NCBI GenBank assembly: GCA_030446435.1 | Contig: JASURT010000004.1 | Coordinates: forward strand, 1-41,482 | DNA: 41,482 nucleotides | Origin: Candidatus Ozemibacter sp. | Lineage (GTDB): Bacteria > Muiribacteriota > Ozemobacteria > Ozemobacterales > Ozemobacteraceae | Direction: 5' to 3' | Part shown: in pieces, positions 25,887-33,275 of the stretch | Position numbering within the stretch: the first letter of the stretch is position 1 | Layout: every line of letters begins with the position of its first letter | Notes under the pieces: generated by a model | What the model was told of the DNA's origin: nothing | Databases searched by the model: none | Seen by the model: the letters and a program-made list of their open reading frames with translations, nothing else | Program-made: the position numbers and the translations under genes

Positions 25887-25999
25887 CTTTAAAGGAAAAA
25901 GCGGATGCGTCTTTAAAGCCGTTCAGTTACAATGCAATGTACAGCGTTTCCTTGTGACACTGACAAAATTAGGATGTCTTCTTTAAAGTTTAAAACTTT
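25887..25999. promoter_or_regulatory. Divergent intergenic region with three CTTTAAAG palindromes
   Basis: The 246-base gap between the phosphatase gene (-) and the M23 peptidase gene (+) has the 8-base palindrome CTTTAAAG three times, at 25887-25894, 25911-25918 and 25981-25988. The last copy runs into a perfect 15-base dyad, AAAGTTT-A-AAACTTT, at 25985-25999. These could be operator sites or simply AT-rich chance. No coding frame or RNA gene is seen here. Confidence 0.3.
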
Positions 26000-26017
26000 T
26001 ATTTGTCTGAAACGTAG

Positions 26018-26023
26018 TATAAA
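26018..26023 (+). promoter_or_regulatory. Possible -10 element for the M23 peptidase gene
   Basis: TATAAA in an AT-rich run about 31 bases before the ATG at 26054. No convincing -35 hexamer lies 16-18 bases upstream; the stretch there is part of the AAAGTTT dyad, so activator dependence is conceivable. Confidence 0.3.
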
Positions 26024-26053
26024 ATAAAATTGAATTCTTTGTAGGAGAAAGAT

Positions 26054-27151
26054 ATGAAAAGGCTTCTTTCTTTAACGGTTCTCGCAGCTTTGATGCTCAG
26101 TTCGCCAGCTTCAGCCGGTACAAATCCTTTCGCCGGTGAAGAAGTTAAAATTGAGCAGTCATCCGCCAGGGCGGCTGCAAGCAATGAAAAAGTGGTTTTG
26201 TCAGGAAAAACTAACGTAAGCCGGGCTGATCTTGATAAGGCCATTGGCAAACTAGAGGAAGCGAATAAAAATTATTCTGAGCTTCTGAAAAAATTTGCCA
26301 AAGATCCTTCTAAATTTGCCGACGAAAATGGCGATTACAGGGACTTTATCAAGCAATTAGAGCAACTTTCGAAACGGCTTACCGAGATTTCTGAAAAACT
26401 AAAAAAAATAGCTGAAACCCTGCCGGAAAAGGCTGCTGAAAAGCCGAAAAACGACAAACCCAAGAATGACAAGCCAAAAACTATCGAAGGTACGGTAAAA
26501 GTTGGCACCAGTCTTAACGTAAGGACCGGACCCTGGGGAACCATCATCGGCAGCCTTCGCAACAACAATAAAGTTAAAATTCTCAGCAAGAGTGGCGATT
26601 GGTATAAGATCGATTACAAAGGCAAAACAGCATATGTTCACGCCAACTATGTAAGCACTCCTGATAAGAAAGCAGGCACAACTCCGGTCAAAACTCCGAA
26701 AGCTGCGCCCAAAGCTGCTCCAAAAAACAGCGTCAGGTCTGGCGGCGGATTGACTTCAGCGCCTTGTTCGCCTATGCCATCGAGAGCTTCAAGTGAATTT
26801 GGCTGGAGAACACACCCCACATTGCGAACAAGAAAATTTCATAGTGGTATCGATCTGCCGGTGCCAAACGGCACCAGACTTAATGCTCTTGGTAATGGCA
26901 CGGTTGTGGCCGTTGGCTATGAATCAGGCGGTGGAAGATATATCAAAGTAAGATATGACAATGGCTACGAATCATTCTACTGCCATCTTAAAAGCACTTC
27001 AGCGAAAAAGGGTCAGCGAGTTTCTGCCGGTCAGGAAGTTGCCCGATCAGATAACACCGGCCAATGGACTACCGGGCCTCATCTGCATTTCGGTCTGAAG
27101 AAAAACGGTCAGTATGTTAATCCAAGGTCAGCGGGAATTCCGTTGCCGTAG
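26054..27151 (+). CDS. Secreted SH3b/M23 (LytM) peptidoglycan endopeptidase
   Basis: 365 residues. A Sec signal peptide covers 1-21 (SPASAG). A coiled-coil helical region lies at about 55-125, followed by a Lys/Pro/Asn spacer with a repeated KPKND unit at about 130-142. An SH3b domain covers about 145-200 (SLNVRTGPWG, GDWYKIDYKGKTAYVHANYV). The M23 domain covers about 245-360. Its LytM-type residues are present: zinc ligands H263 and D267 (HSGIDLP) and H345 in HLHF, plus H311 and H343. It should cut peptide cross-links in the cell wall, with SH3b binding the wall. GTAGGAG lies before the ATG. The complete active site argues for an enzyme rather than an EnvC/NlpD-like regulator. Confidence 0.92.
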   Translation: MKRLLSLTVLAALMLSSPASAGTNPFAGEEVKIEQSSARAAASNEKVVLSGKTNVSRADLDKAIGKLEEANKNYSELLKKFAKDPSKFADENGDYRDFIKQLEQLSKRLTEISEKLKKIAETLPEKAAEKPKNDKPKNDKPKTIEGTVKVGTSLNVRTGPWGTIIGSLRNNNKVKILSKSGDWYKIDYKGKTAYVHANYVSTPDKKAGTTPVKTPKAAPKAAPKNSVRSGGGLTSAPCSPMPSRASSEFGWRTHPTLRTRKFHSGIDLPVPNGTRLNALGNGTVVAVGYESGGGRYIKVRYDNGYESFYCHLKSTSAKKGQRVSAGQEVARSDNTGQWTTGPHLHFGLKKNGQYVNPRSAGIPLP

Positions 27152-27173
27152 TTTTTCGATAAGGGTGATAAAA

Positions 27174-28184
27174 GTGAATAAGAAAATAAAATTATTGTTT
27201 TTGATTATGGTTGTTTCTGCCGCGCTGATTTCTGCGGCAGTTGCCCAGGAAGGCGAATTCAAGAGAATCAATGCTCTAAACTATCATAAGAGTATGTTCT
27301 CGGCCCAGCAGCCCACAGAATTGCTCAGAATACCTCTTGGTTCAGGCAGATCAGAAGTGGGTGGAGGCGAACAAGATCCTGAAGTCTATACCGAGGGCGT
27401 GCCGTTCGCTTTCAGACCAGTTGAAAATGGAAAAGTCTGGGTATTGGATTCAGCCAATCAGGCTTTGAAGCTGTTTGCCGCCGACGGGTCGGTAATGAGA
27501 AACTTCTCACTGAAAGAATATGGCAAAATTGTAAGAGATTTTGCACTTGATGGCGAGCATGGTTTCTGGTTGCTCAGTCCGATTGAAGGCTTTATTTACA
27601 GGCTCAATGAAAAGGGTGAAGAGGTAAGTAAAATAGAGGGCTTTTTCGATGCGCGTGCTATTGAATCATCAGTAAGAGGTGATCTGCTTGTCGATATGCC
27701 TTTGCTTGCATCTGTGTTGAGATTTGGTTCTGACGAGCTTTTGCGTGACCAGCTTCCTTACGGCAATGGTTTGAGTCTGGTCGAGGGAACTGGTGGAAAA
27801 TTGCTCGGTCTTGAAGTTTCTGAAAAGAATGTTAAACTTAATCTCCGCTCCGTTGCCTCACCATCACAGGACATTACTCTGGCAGAATTTCCTCTGTTGA
27901 TAAAAGACGAGGCCGTGAAATATGCCGGTGCCGAAATTCTCGGCAAAGATGCATCAGGCAATCTTTACCTGAATCTTATTGCCTGTCATGATCAGGGGCC
28001 GATTTATCAGGACCGGTTGTTGAAATGTACGATTCTCGGCAAAATACTGGCTCAGACCGATATTTTAACCGTGCCATGTCTTACACCAGATTTGCCCAGA
28101 ACCAGGGTTGTCACTCCGGATGGCAATGTTATGACTTTCTATCTGAAGGGTAATGACTACGTTCTCGCAGTGTACAAAATTTGA
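27174..28184 (+). CDS. Secreted beta-propeller-like protein, unknown
   Basis: 336 residues from GTG 27174, chosen because AAGGGTG lies 6 bases upstream. An earlier in-frame GTG at 27165 and the frame running back into the M23 gene are less likely. A signal peptide covers about 1-24 (ISAAVAQEG). The rest is beta-rich, with repeating units of about 40-45 residues built on patterns such as VWVLDSANQALKLFAADGS and GFWLLSPIEGFIYRLNEKGE. This resembles NHL- or PQQ-type propeller blades. No enzyme motif is visible. It lies 22 bases after the M23 peptidase and is probably co-transcribed with it, so a periplasmic or surface role is likely. The family assignment is tentative. Confidence 0.72.
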   Translation: MNKKIKLLFLIMVVSAALISAAVAQEGEFKRINALNYHKSMFSAQQPTELLRIPLGSGRSEVGGGEQDPEVYTEGVPFAFRPVENGKVWVLDSANQALKLFAADGSVMRNFSLKEYGKIVRDFALDGEHGFWLLSPIEGFIYRLNEKGEEVSKIEGFFDARAIESSVRGDLLVDMPLLASVLRFGSDELLRDQLPYGNGLSLVEGTGGKLLGLEVSEKNVKLNLRSVASPSQDITLAEFPLLIKDEAVKYAGAEILGKDASGNLYLNLIACHDQGPIYQDRLLKCTILGKILAQTDILTVPCLTPDLPRTRVVTPDGNVMTFYLKGNDYVLAVYKI

Positions 28185-28193
28185 AAAATACTA

Positions 28194-28222
28194 TTGAAAA
28201 ATCAGAGATAGCATGTTACACT
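28194..28222 (+). promoter_or_regulatory. Sigma-70 promoter for rpsT
   Basis: TTGAAA (28194-28199), an exact 17-base spacer and TACACT (28217-28222), with a TG at the extended -10 position. It lies about 38 bases before the ATG of rpsT, in the gap after the propeller-like gene. Confidence 0.65.
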
Positions 28223-28259
28223 TAGAATCCTGATTTTGAATTTAAGAAAGGTGATTAAC

Positions 28260-28532
28260 ATGGCTAATACATTGTCAGCAGAAAAAAATGCTCGTAAAGC
28301 TGCTCGTCGTCACACTCGTCGTGTGGCTGTAAAGTCTGAACTCAAGACTTATCGTAAGAAAGCTCTTGCTGCCGCTGAAACCAAACAGTCGGCTGAAGAC
28401 GTTAAAAGACTTACTACCGAGGCTGTAAGAAAAATCGCTAAAGCAGCTTCTAACAAGTATATTCATCCAAGAACTGCTGCAAGAAAAATCAGCCGTCTTG
28501 TAAAGGCTATCAACAGAGCTCAGAACGCCTGA
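28260..28532 (+). CDS. rpsT: 30S ribosomal protein S20
   Basis: 90 residues, very basic and helical, matching S20: MANTLSAEKNARKAARRH at the start, KSELKTYRKKAL in the middle and KYIHPRTAARKISRLVKAIN near the end. S20 binds 16S rRNA helices in the body of the small subunit. AAAGGTG lies 7 bases before the ATG at 28260. The frame opens 8 codons earlier, but only this ATG fits the family. The convergent neighbour holA is a common partner of rpsT in bacterial genomes, which supports both calls. Confidence 0.95.
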   Translation: MANTLSAEKNARKAARRHTRRVAVKSELKTYRKKALAAAETKQSAEDVKRLTTEAVRKIAKAASNKYIHPRTAARKISRLVKAINRAQNA

Positions 28533-28573
28533 TTTTTATTTAGCATTCTAAGAATTAACTTATTAGCCATTTC

Positions 28574-28606
28574 CCGGAGATGCCAAGGGTATCTCCGGTT
28601 TATGGT
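28574..28606 (+). terminator. Hairpin terminator after rpsT
   Basis: CCGGAGAT (28574-28581) pairs perfectly with ATCTCCGG (28591-28598) around a 9-base loop, followed by TTTATGGTTTT. The T-run is interrupted, so efficiency is uncertain. It lies in the 75-base gap between the convergent rpsT and holA genes. Confidence 0.6.
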
Positions 28607-28607
28607 T

Positions 28608-29735
28608 TTAGGCAGGTTTAGACAAAAAATCGCAGACAAAATTCTGCAATGCTGTTTTCGGGTCTGGTACTCCCGATTTGAATTTAAGATCTGTTTCAAT
28701 GAGTTTTGGCCAGACTTTAACCAGGCTTGAATAACTGAAGTTCAAAGCCATGTGCAGATGTTTTATTTTTACCGGGTTGTTGAAGCCGAGACTCGAAGCC
28801 AGCGCAGGTGGCATGGTTTCGGCGGTGTTCTGAATTCTGGCAACCAGGCTTTTCTTTTCCTGGTTTGAACGAAAATCGCTTTTGGTTGCAATTTTTGCGT
28901 ATTGCTGCAGCGAAGATTCAATCTCAGAAAACAAATCGGGACGATCGATGATCAGCTCGTGTAACAGTCTGAATTCACGCAATTGTCGACAAAGGAGAAA
29001 CCATATTTTTTGCGAAGCTTCGCCACTGTTGACCAGAATCTCGATTGTTCTAAGAGCATCTTTTAGTTTGCGGTTGCCAAAACTTTCGAGAAAATCGAAT
29101 ACTGAGTCTTGTCTGAGGTATCTTACGGCCTCTTTGACAAGGTTCTTTTCTATGGTTTTTTTGGGATTGGCAATTACAAGTTTTTTAAGTTCCTGGTAAA
29201 GAATGGCAAGATTTGAGCCGGTTAGGTCGATTAGAAGCTCGGTTGCGTCAGAAGAAATTTTTCCTCCAAGTTCTGCCGCTTCTTTTTTGACCCATGCAGG
29301 AAGCTGATTTTCAAAAGGTCGCCAAAAATCAATTTTTTCGCTTTGCTGCTTGAAAGCGGTGCTGATCTCGCCGGCAACTTTAGCATCGCTGGTCGTGAAG
29401 ATCAAATAAGTGTTGGCGGGAACCCCGCTTTGCGAGATCTGGCCAATGAACTTTTTACGAGAACCTGCATTAACACTGTTGATGTGTTGAAAGAAAAAAA
29501 ATCGCGGGCTTGGGTTGAAGGAAAAGCTGAAAATTTCATGTTCGCTTAAATCGGTTGCTTTTCCCGAGCAGTCCATTCGAAAAACATTTTCGGTTTGATC
29601 GGCTTCAGGAACAAGCCTGTCGAGAATTTTCTGAAAAGCTCTTTCTTTTAAAAAATCTTCGGGGCCGGCAAAAATGTATACCGGTTGCGAGAGTTTTCCT
29701 GCTGAGATTTGTTTTTCAAAAGTTGCCAGGTCCAT
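28608..29735 (-). CDS. holA: DNA polymerase III subunit delta
   Basis: 375 residues, slightly longer than the E. coli protein. The N-terminus has the delta signature PVYIFAGPEDFLKERAFQKIL (split over residues 18-38), followed by the degenerate AAA+ domain without a Walker A lysine motif, as expected for delta. The C-terminal collar region includes LRQDSVFDFLESFGNRKLKD. Delta opens the beta sliding clamp in the clamp-loader complex. The ATG at 29735 has a poor ribosome site; the best purine run, AGAGGAA, is about 15 bases away. A strong terminator hairpin stands between it and the upstream aminopeptidase gene, leaving little space for a promoter. Confidence 0.88.
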   Translation of the reverse strand: MDLATFEKQISAGKLSQPVYIFAGPEDFLKERAFQKILDRLVPEADQTENVFRMDCSGKATDLSEHEIFSFSFNPSPRFFFFQHINSVNAGSRKKFIGQISQSGVPANTYLIFTTSDAKVAGEISTAFKQQSEKIDFWRPFENQLPAWVKKEAAELGGKISSDATELLIDLTGSNLAILYQELKKLVIANPKKTIEKNLVKEAVRYLRQDSVFDFLESFGNRKLKDALRTIEILVNSGEASQKIWFLLCRQLREFRLLHELIIDRPDLFSEIESSLQQYAKIATKSDFRSNQEKKSLVARIQNTAETMPPALASSLGFNNPVKIKHLHMALNFSYSSLVKVWPKLIETDLKFKSGVPDPKTALQNFVCDFLSKPA

Positions 29736-29756
29736 TTATTTCGCTCTGATTCCTCT

Positions 29757-29805
29757 TAAAAGAAAAGGGGTTGCCCCTCTCGACCAGTCGGTCAAGGGCA
29801 ACCCC
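29757..29805 (-). terminator. Intrinsic terminator after the M18 aminopeptidase gene
   Basis: On the minus strand a perfect 10-pair stem (29796-29805 GGGCAACCCC with 29767-29776 GGGGTTGCCC) has an inner GACC/GGTC helix in its loop. It is followed by TTTTCTTTT (complement of 29757-29766). It starts 6 bases after the stop of the aminopeptidase gene. This is a textbook factor-independent terminator. Confidence 0.85.
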
Positions 29806-29811
29806 GGTTCT

Positions 29812-31257
29812 TTAATAAGCGTTCTGCATAAAAGCTTTGTAGGTAGAAACGGTGTAATGATAATCGACTTTCGAAATTATTTCGAAGGGAGAATGCAGGC
29901 TTAATGTTGGCAAGCAGACATCGAGAACATGCATGTTCAGATTTGAAAGCAAGAATGCTACAGTTCCGCCGCCACCTTCGTCTACTTTTCCCATTTCACC
30001 AAACTGATAAGGAATCTTTTCCTTGATCAGCATTTGTCTTATGTAATTGATGAATTCAACATCAGCTTCGCCGCTGAACATTTTTCCGCCGGAACCTGAA
30101 TATTTGCTGATCCATACTCCTTTACCAAGAAAAGCCGAATTCAAAGGATCATGAGTGGCTTCAAATGAAGGGTCGATCGGAGGGCTTGTGTCAGCTGATA
30201 TGACCATGGTTTCAGATATGGCCGTACGGATTGCCGCAAAAGATGATTCGCCAGAGGTGGCTTCGACAAGCATTCCGAGAAAATCTGTTACCATCATTGA
30301 CTGTGCGCCGTTGGCACCACATGAGCCGATTTCTTCTTTGTCGACCAGTAATACCGCACAGGTAAACTCGGGTATCTTTACTTCGCACAAAGCGTCGTAT
30401 GCTGCGAAAACGCATCCGCGGTCATCGTGGCCGTAGCCGCCGATCAAAGATCGATCAAGGCCAACGTCGCGTGAGGTAAAGGCCGGCACCACATGTAGTT
30501 CTGCCCAGGCAAGATCTTCTTCTTCCAGGCCGAGTTCATCGTGAAGATAGGTGATTACCGTTTCTTTGATACGATCGTTTTTGTTTTCGTCGTCTTTTGC
30601 TTTGGCGACAGGCTTATGACCGACAATTATATTCAATTCTTCGCCCATAATCGTGGCATTTGATTTGCGGTCATCCTGAATTTTGCGACTAAGATGCGGC
30701 GCGATATCAGTGATTGTGAAAACAGGGTCAGTCGGCTTTTCACCAATCTTGAAATTGATTTTTTTGCCGGCTCTGGTGATTGCAAATCCGTGAAGAGCCA
30801 GTGGCATAGCTGCCCACTGAAACTTTTTTACCCCGCCGTAATAGTGAGTCTTGAATAGAGCCAGACCGTGTTTTTCATAAAGAGGAGTCTGCTTGATATC
30901 AAGTCTGGGCACATCGTGGTGGGCGGCGATCAGGCGAAGACCGTCTTTAGCCGGCTTTTTTCCGATAATGGCCAGGCCCATGGCACGATTCTTGTTGATA
31001 AAATAAACTCTGCTGCCCGGTTTTAGTTTTTTGCCTGAACCCAGGGGTGGAAGAGGTTTAAAACCAGCTTTTTTCGCCAGAGTTTCAATGTAAATTACTG
31101 ATTCTCTTTCAGTCTTACAATTGTCGAGATAGTCTTTGTAACGCTGGGCCCTTTGTTCAAGAATCTTGTTTTCTTTTTCAGGAAGGCAGTCCCAGGCGTT
31201 AGGAATCTTGAGTTTGCCAGGAGTGTTGTTTGAACTTTTCTTGCTAGTTTTTGCCAT
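29812..31257 (-). CDS. M18-family aminopeptidase
   Basis: 481 residues. The dinuclear zinc ligands of the M18/M20/M42 fold are visible in order: AAHHDVPRLD, YGHDDRGCV, LLVDKEEIGSCGANG (catalytic Glu pair), VISADTSPP and TLSLHSPFE at the end. The layout and length match the bacterial M18 group sometimes called aminopeptidase 1. The enzyme forms large cytoplasmic dodecamers that remove N-terminal residues, often acidic ones. The first 20 residues are Lys/Ser/Asn-rich and probably disordered. AAGGAAAGG precedes the ATG. It is transcribed divergently from moxR and closed by a strong terminator. Confidence 0.92.
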   Translation of the reverse strand: MAKTSKKSSNNTPGKLKIPNAWDCLPEKENKILEQRAQRYKDYLDNCKTERESVIYIETLAKKAGFKPLPPLGSGKKLKPGSRVYFINKNRAMGLAIIGKKPAKDGLRLIAAHHDVPRLDIKQTPLYEKHGLALFKTHYYGGVKKFQWAAMPLALHGFAITRAGKKINFKIGEKPTDPVFTITDIAPHLSRKIQDDRKSNATIMGEELNIIVGHKPVAKAKDDENKNDRIKETVITYLHDELGLEEEDLAWAELHVVPAFTSRDVGLDRSLIGGYGHDDRGCVFAAYDALCEVKIPEFTCAVLLVDKEEIGSCGANGAQSMMVTDFLGMLVEATSGESSFAAIRTAISETMVISADTSPPIDPSFEATHDPLNSAFLGKGVWISKYSGSGGKMFSGEADVEFINYIRQMLIKEKIPYQFGEMGKVDEGGGGTVAFLLSNLNMHVLDVCLPTLSLHSPFEIISKVDYHYTVSTYKAFMQNAY

Positions 31258-31363
31258 ACATCCTTTCCTTGCTTTAATAGGTTTCTATGCCAGACATACT
31301 AGCATAATTTTGCAATTTTGAGATAAAGTAAATATTATTTAGTATGCCAAAGAGTTAAAATAA

Positions 31364-31380
31364 TCTTTATTGAATAAAGA
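31364..31380. promoter_or_regulatory. Perfect 17-base dyad upstream of moxR
   Basis: TCTTTATT-G-AATAAAGA is a perfect inverted repeat with 8-base arms ending 16 bases before the moxR ATG. It could be an operator for the moxR operon. In RNA the one-base loop disfavours a hairpin, so a dimeric DNA-binding protein is the more natural reader. The rest of the 139-base divergent gap is AT-rich, without a clear -35/-10 pair. Confidence 0.35.
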
Positions 31381-31396
31381 TGAAACCGGGTGAAAA

Positions 31397-32341
31397 ATGG
31401 ATAAGAAAAAAATCGCAGAATTACTGGTTAAATTGCAGCAGTCACTGCAAAAAGTGATAATCGGCAAGCCCGAGCAAATCGAAAAGACCCTGGCCTGTCT
31501 GTTGGCTGACGGTCATTTGTTGCTTGAAGATCTACCCGGAGTTGGAAAAACTACTCTTGCTTCTGCTTTAGCAAAAGCAATTGGGGGGTCATTCAGTAGA
31601 ATTCAGTTTACTGCCGACCTGTTACCCTCTGATATCATCGGCACCCGTATTTATCGCAGACAGCGCGAAGACTTCGAATTCGTAAAAGGACCCATATTTG
31701 CGAATGTCGTTCTTGCTGACGAGTTGAACCGCGCCCCGCCGAAAACGCAAAGCGCCTTACTTCAGGCAATGAACGAATATTCTGTCAGCATCGATAAGCA
31801 ACATTACGAACTTGCGGTGCCTTTTATGGTTATTGCAACACAGAACCCGCGTGGGTTTCATGGTACTTACCCATTGCCGGAATCTCAAAGAGACAGGTTT
31901 CTTATGCGAATCTCTCTTGGTTACCCAGATCCTCTCGCAGAGAAGCAGATATTAAAAAAGTATTGGGGCATTGAAGAACTTTATCAGGTTGAATCGCTTT
32001 TCAGTCTCGATGAAATAAAACGTTGCCAGAACCTGGTTAAAGAGATCGAAATACCTGATCATGTATATGATTACATTACTCGTTTAACCAAAGCTTTACG
32101 TTCGCACGAAGAGGTTGACCTGCCCGTCAGTCCAAGAGGCAGTATTGGCCTGATGCGTGCGTCACAAGCGCTGGCATTTTTACGAAATCAGGAATTCGTA
32201 ACTATAGATCTGATTAAAGAGCTCGTGCCGGCCATATGGTGCCATCGCATCGGGCTTAAAGGGGCTGCAAGCTTTTCTGGTGAAGGTGCCTCGACCAATT
32301 GGATCGAGCACGAAATACTGCAAAGGGTAGAAATTGACTAA
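31397..32341 (+). CDS. MoxR-family AAA+ ATPase
   Basis: 314 residues. Walker A is PGVGKTTLA (K51). Walker B is VVLADELNRAPPKTQSALLQAM (D108, E109; motif split here for length: VVLADELNRAPPK then TQSALLQAM). Sensor 1 is ATQNPRGFHGTYPLPESQRDR, in which ATQNP and ESQRDRF are the MoxR hallmarks. MoxR ATPases act as chaperones for metal insertion or assembly of partner complexes, usually beside DUF58 and VWA-domain genes. Here the partners are DUF58 and a transglutaminase. GGGTG precedes the ATG. It is the first gene of a five-gene plus-strand run with overlaps or gaps below 10 bases. Confidence 0.93.
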   Translation: MDKKKIAELLVKLQQSLQKVIIGKPEQIEKTLACLLADGHLLLEDLPGVGKTTLASALAKAIGGSFSRIQFTADLLPSDIIGTRIYRRQREDFEFVKGPIFANVVLADELNRAPPKTQSALLQAMNEYSVSIDKQHYELAVPFMVIATQNPRGFHGTYPLPESQRDRFLMRISLGYPDPLAEKQILKKYWGIEELYQVESLFSLDEIKRCQNLVKEIEIPDHVYDYITRLTKALRSHEEVDLPVSPRGSIGLMRASQALAFLRNQEFVTIDLIKELVPAIWCHRIGLKGAASFSGEGASTNWIEHEILQRVEID

Positions 32342-33275
32342 AGCCGGAATCAAAGTGCGACTTACATTTTATGGTAAAGTTGCTATTTTTCTCGCAGTTT
32401 TTCTGCTGTTCTCTGCACAGAATACTGGCAATAATCTGCTGTTTCTTATGAGCAGCTGTTTTATTGCCGCTGTTTTTCTATTCGGAGGTTTAGGTTATAA
32501 AAACCTTAGTGGCGTCGATGCCATTCTGGAGCCGCCTGAAGTCGTTTATGCCGACGAACCGGCAACTCTTAAATGCTTTGTTTACGAAAAAGAGAATCGC
32601 AACCATTATTCTCTCGGGTTTGAAGAAGATTTTGCCGGTCAGATTTCATCGGGCGATGCCCTAATGTTCAAGACTTCATTTAAAGCTCCTTCGCGAGGCC
32701 GTTACCACCTGTGTGATTTTTGCATCTATTCTCTTTTTCCATTTGGACTGACAATATCAAGTTTGAAATTACCTGAGACAGAAGTCTTTGTTGGTCCCGC
32801 AAGGGCAAAAAATCTACCTGCTCCTGTAGATAAAGAGATTGGCGGCGCAATTCAGAAGTTTCACTCTGGAAAAGATGGGGAATATTGGATGCAAAAGCAC
32901 TATCAGACAGGTGAAGATGCTTCGCTTATCAACTGGACCATTTCAGCCCGCTCTGACTCTGAATGGGTTTTGCTTAAAGCTCAGAACTATGGTTTTCCTG
33001 AAAAGCTTTATTTCAATTTTTCAGGAATAGAAGGAGAGTTATTCGAAGATTGTCTTGAGATGGTGATGGGTATCATTTTTCGCTTGAGAAACGCCGGAAG
33101 CAGTGCGTTTGTCTGGGCTGAGCAATTGAACGGTGATTATAACTGGCTATCGATTTCAGATAACTATTCTTTGCTTGTTCGTTGGCTTGCCAAAGTGAAA
33201 AATGCTGCGGAAATCCCCGTGCCCAGCGGCGAATGCAAGGGCATCGAGTTCGCTGACCTATTGCAGGATAGCTGA
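32334..33275 (+). CDS. DUF58 membrane-associated protein
   Basis: 313 residues. Two N-terminal membrane helices (about 12-27 and 31-48) precede a soluble region. The DUF58 core motif is HYQTGEDASLINWTISARSD at about 198-217, equivalent to the family's Y..GD..R.IDW..SAR, with Asn in place of the usual Asp before Trp. DUF58 proteins pair with MoxR ATPases; the molecular role is not established. The start is TTG 32334, supported by AAAGGG 7 bases upstream. This makes an 8-base overlap with moxR (TTGACTAA), so the two are translationally coupled. Its stop overlaps the next ATG by one base. Confidence 0.9.
   Translation: MTKAGIKVRLTFYGKVAIFLAVFLLFSAQNTGNNLLFLMSSCFIAAVFLFGGLGYKNLSGVDAILEPPEVVYADEPATLKCFVYEKENRNHYSLGFEEDFAGQISSGDALMFKTSFKAPSRGRYHLCDFCIYSLFPFGLTISSLKLPETEVFVGPARAKNLPAPVDKEIGGAIQKFHSGKDGEYWMQKHYQTGEDASLINWTISARSDSEWVLLKAQNYGFPEKLYFNFSGIEGELFEDCLEMVMGIIFRLRNAGSSAFVWAEQLNGDYNWLSISDNYSLLVRWLAKVKNAAEIPVPSGECKGIEFADLLQDS

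Noticed and set aside
25984-26010. TAAAGTTT resembling a sigma-28 -35 element
   Set aside because: No GCCGATAA-like -10 follows at the required distance, and no motility genes are nearby.
26130-26200. Possible horizontally acquired cell-wall gene block (M23 and propeller genes)
   Set aside because: Codon and base use look like the neighbours, and there are no flanking repeats, tRNA or integrase.
28882-29199. 105-codon plus-strand frame within holA
   Set aside because: Shadow of holA; Ser/Arg/Leu-rich with no start signals.
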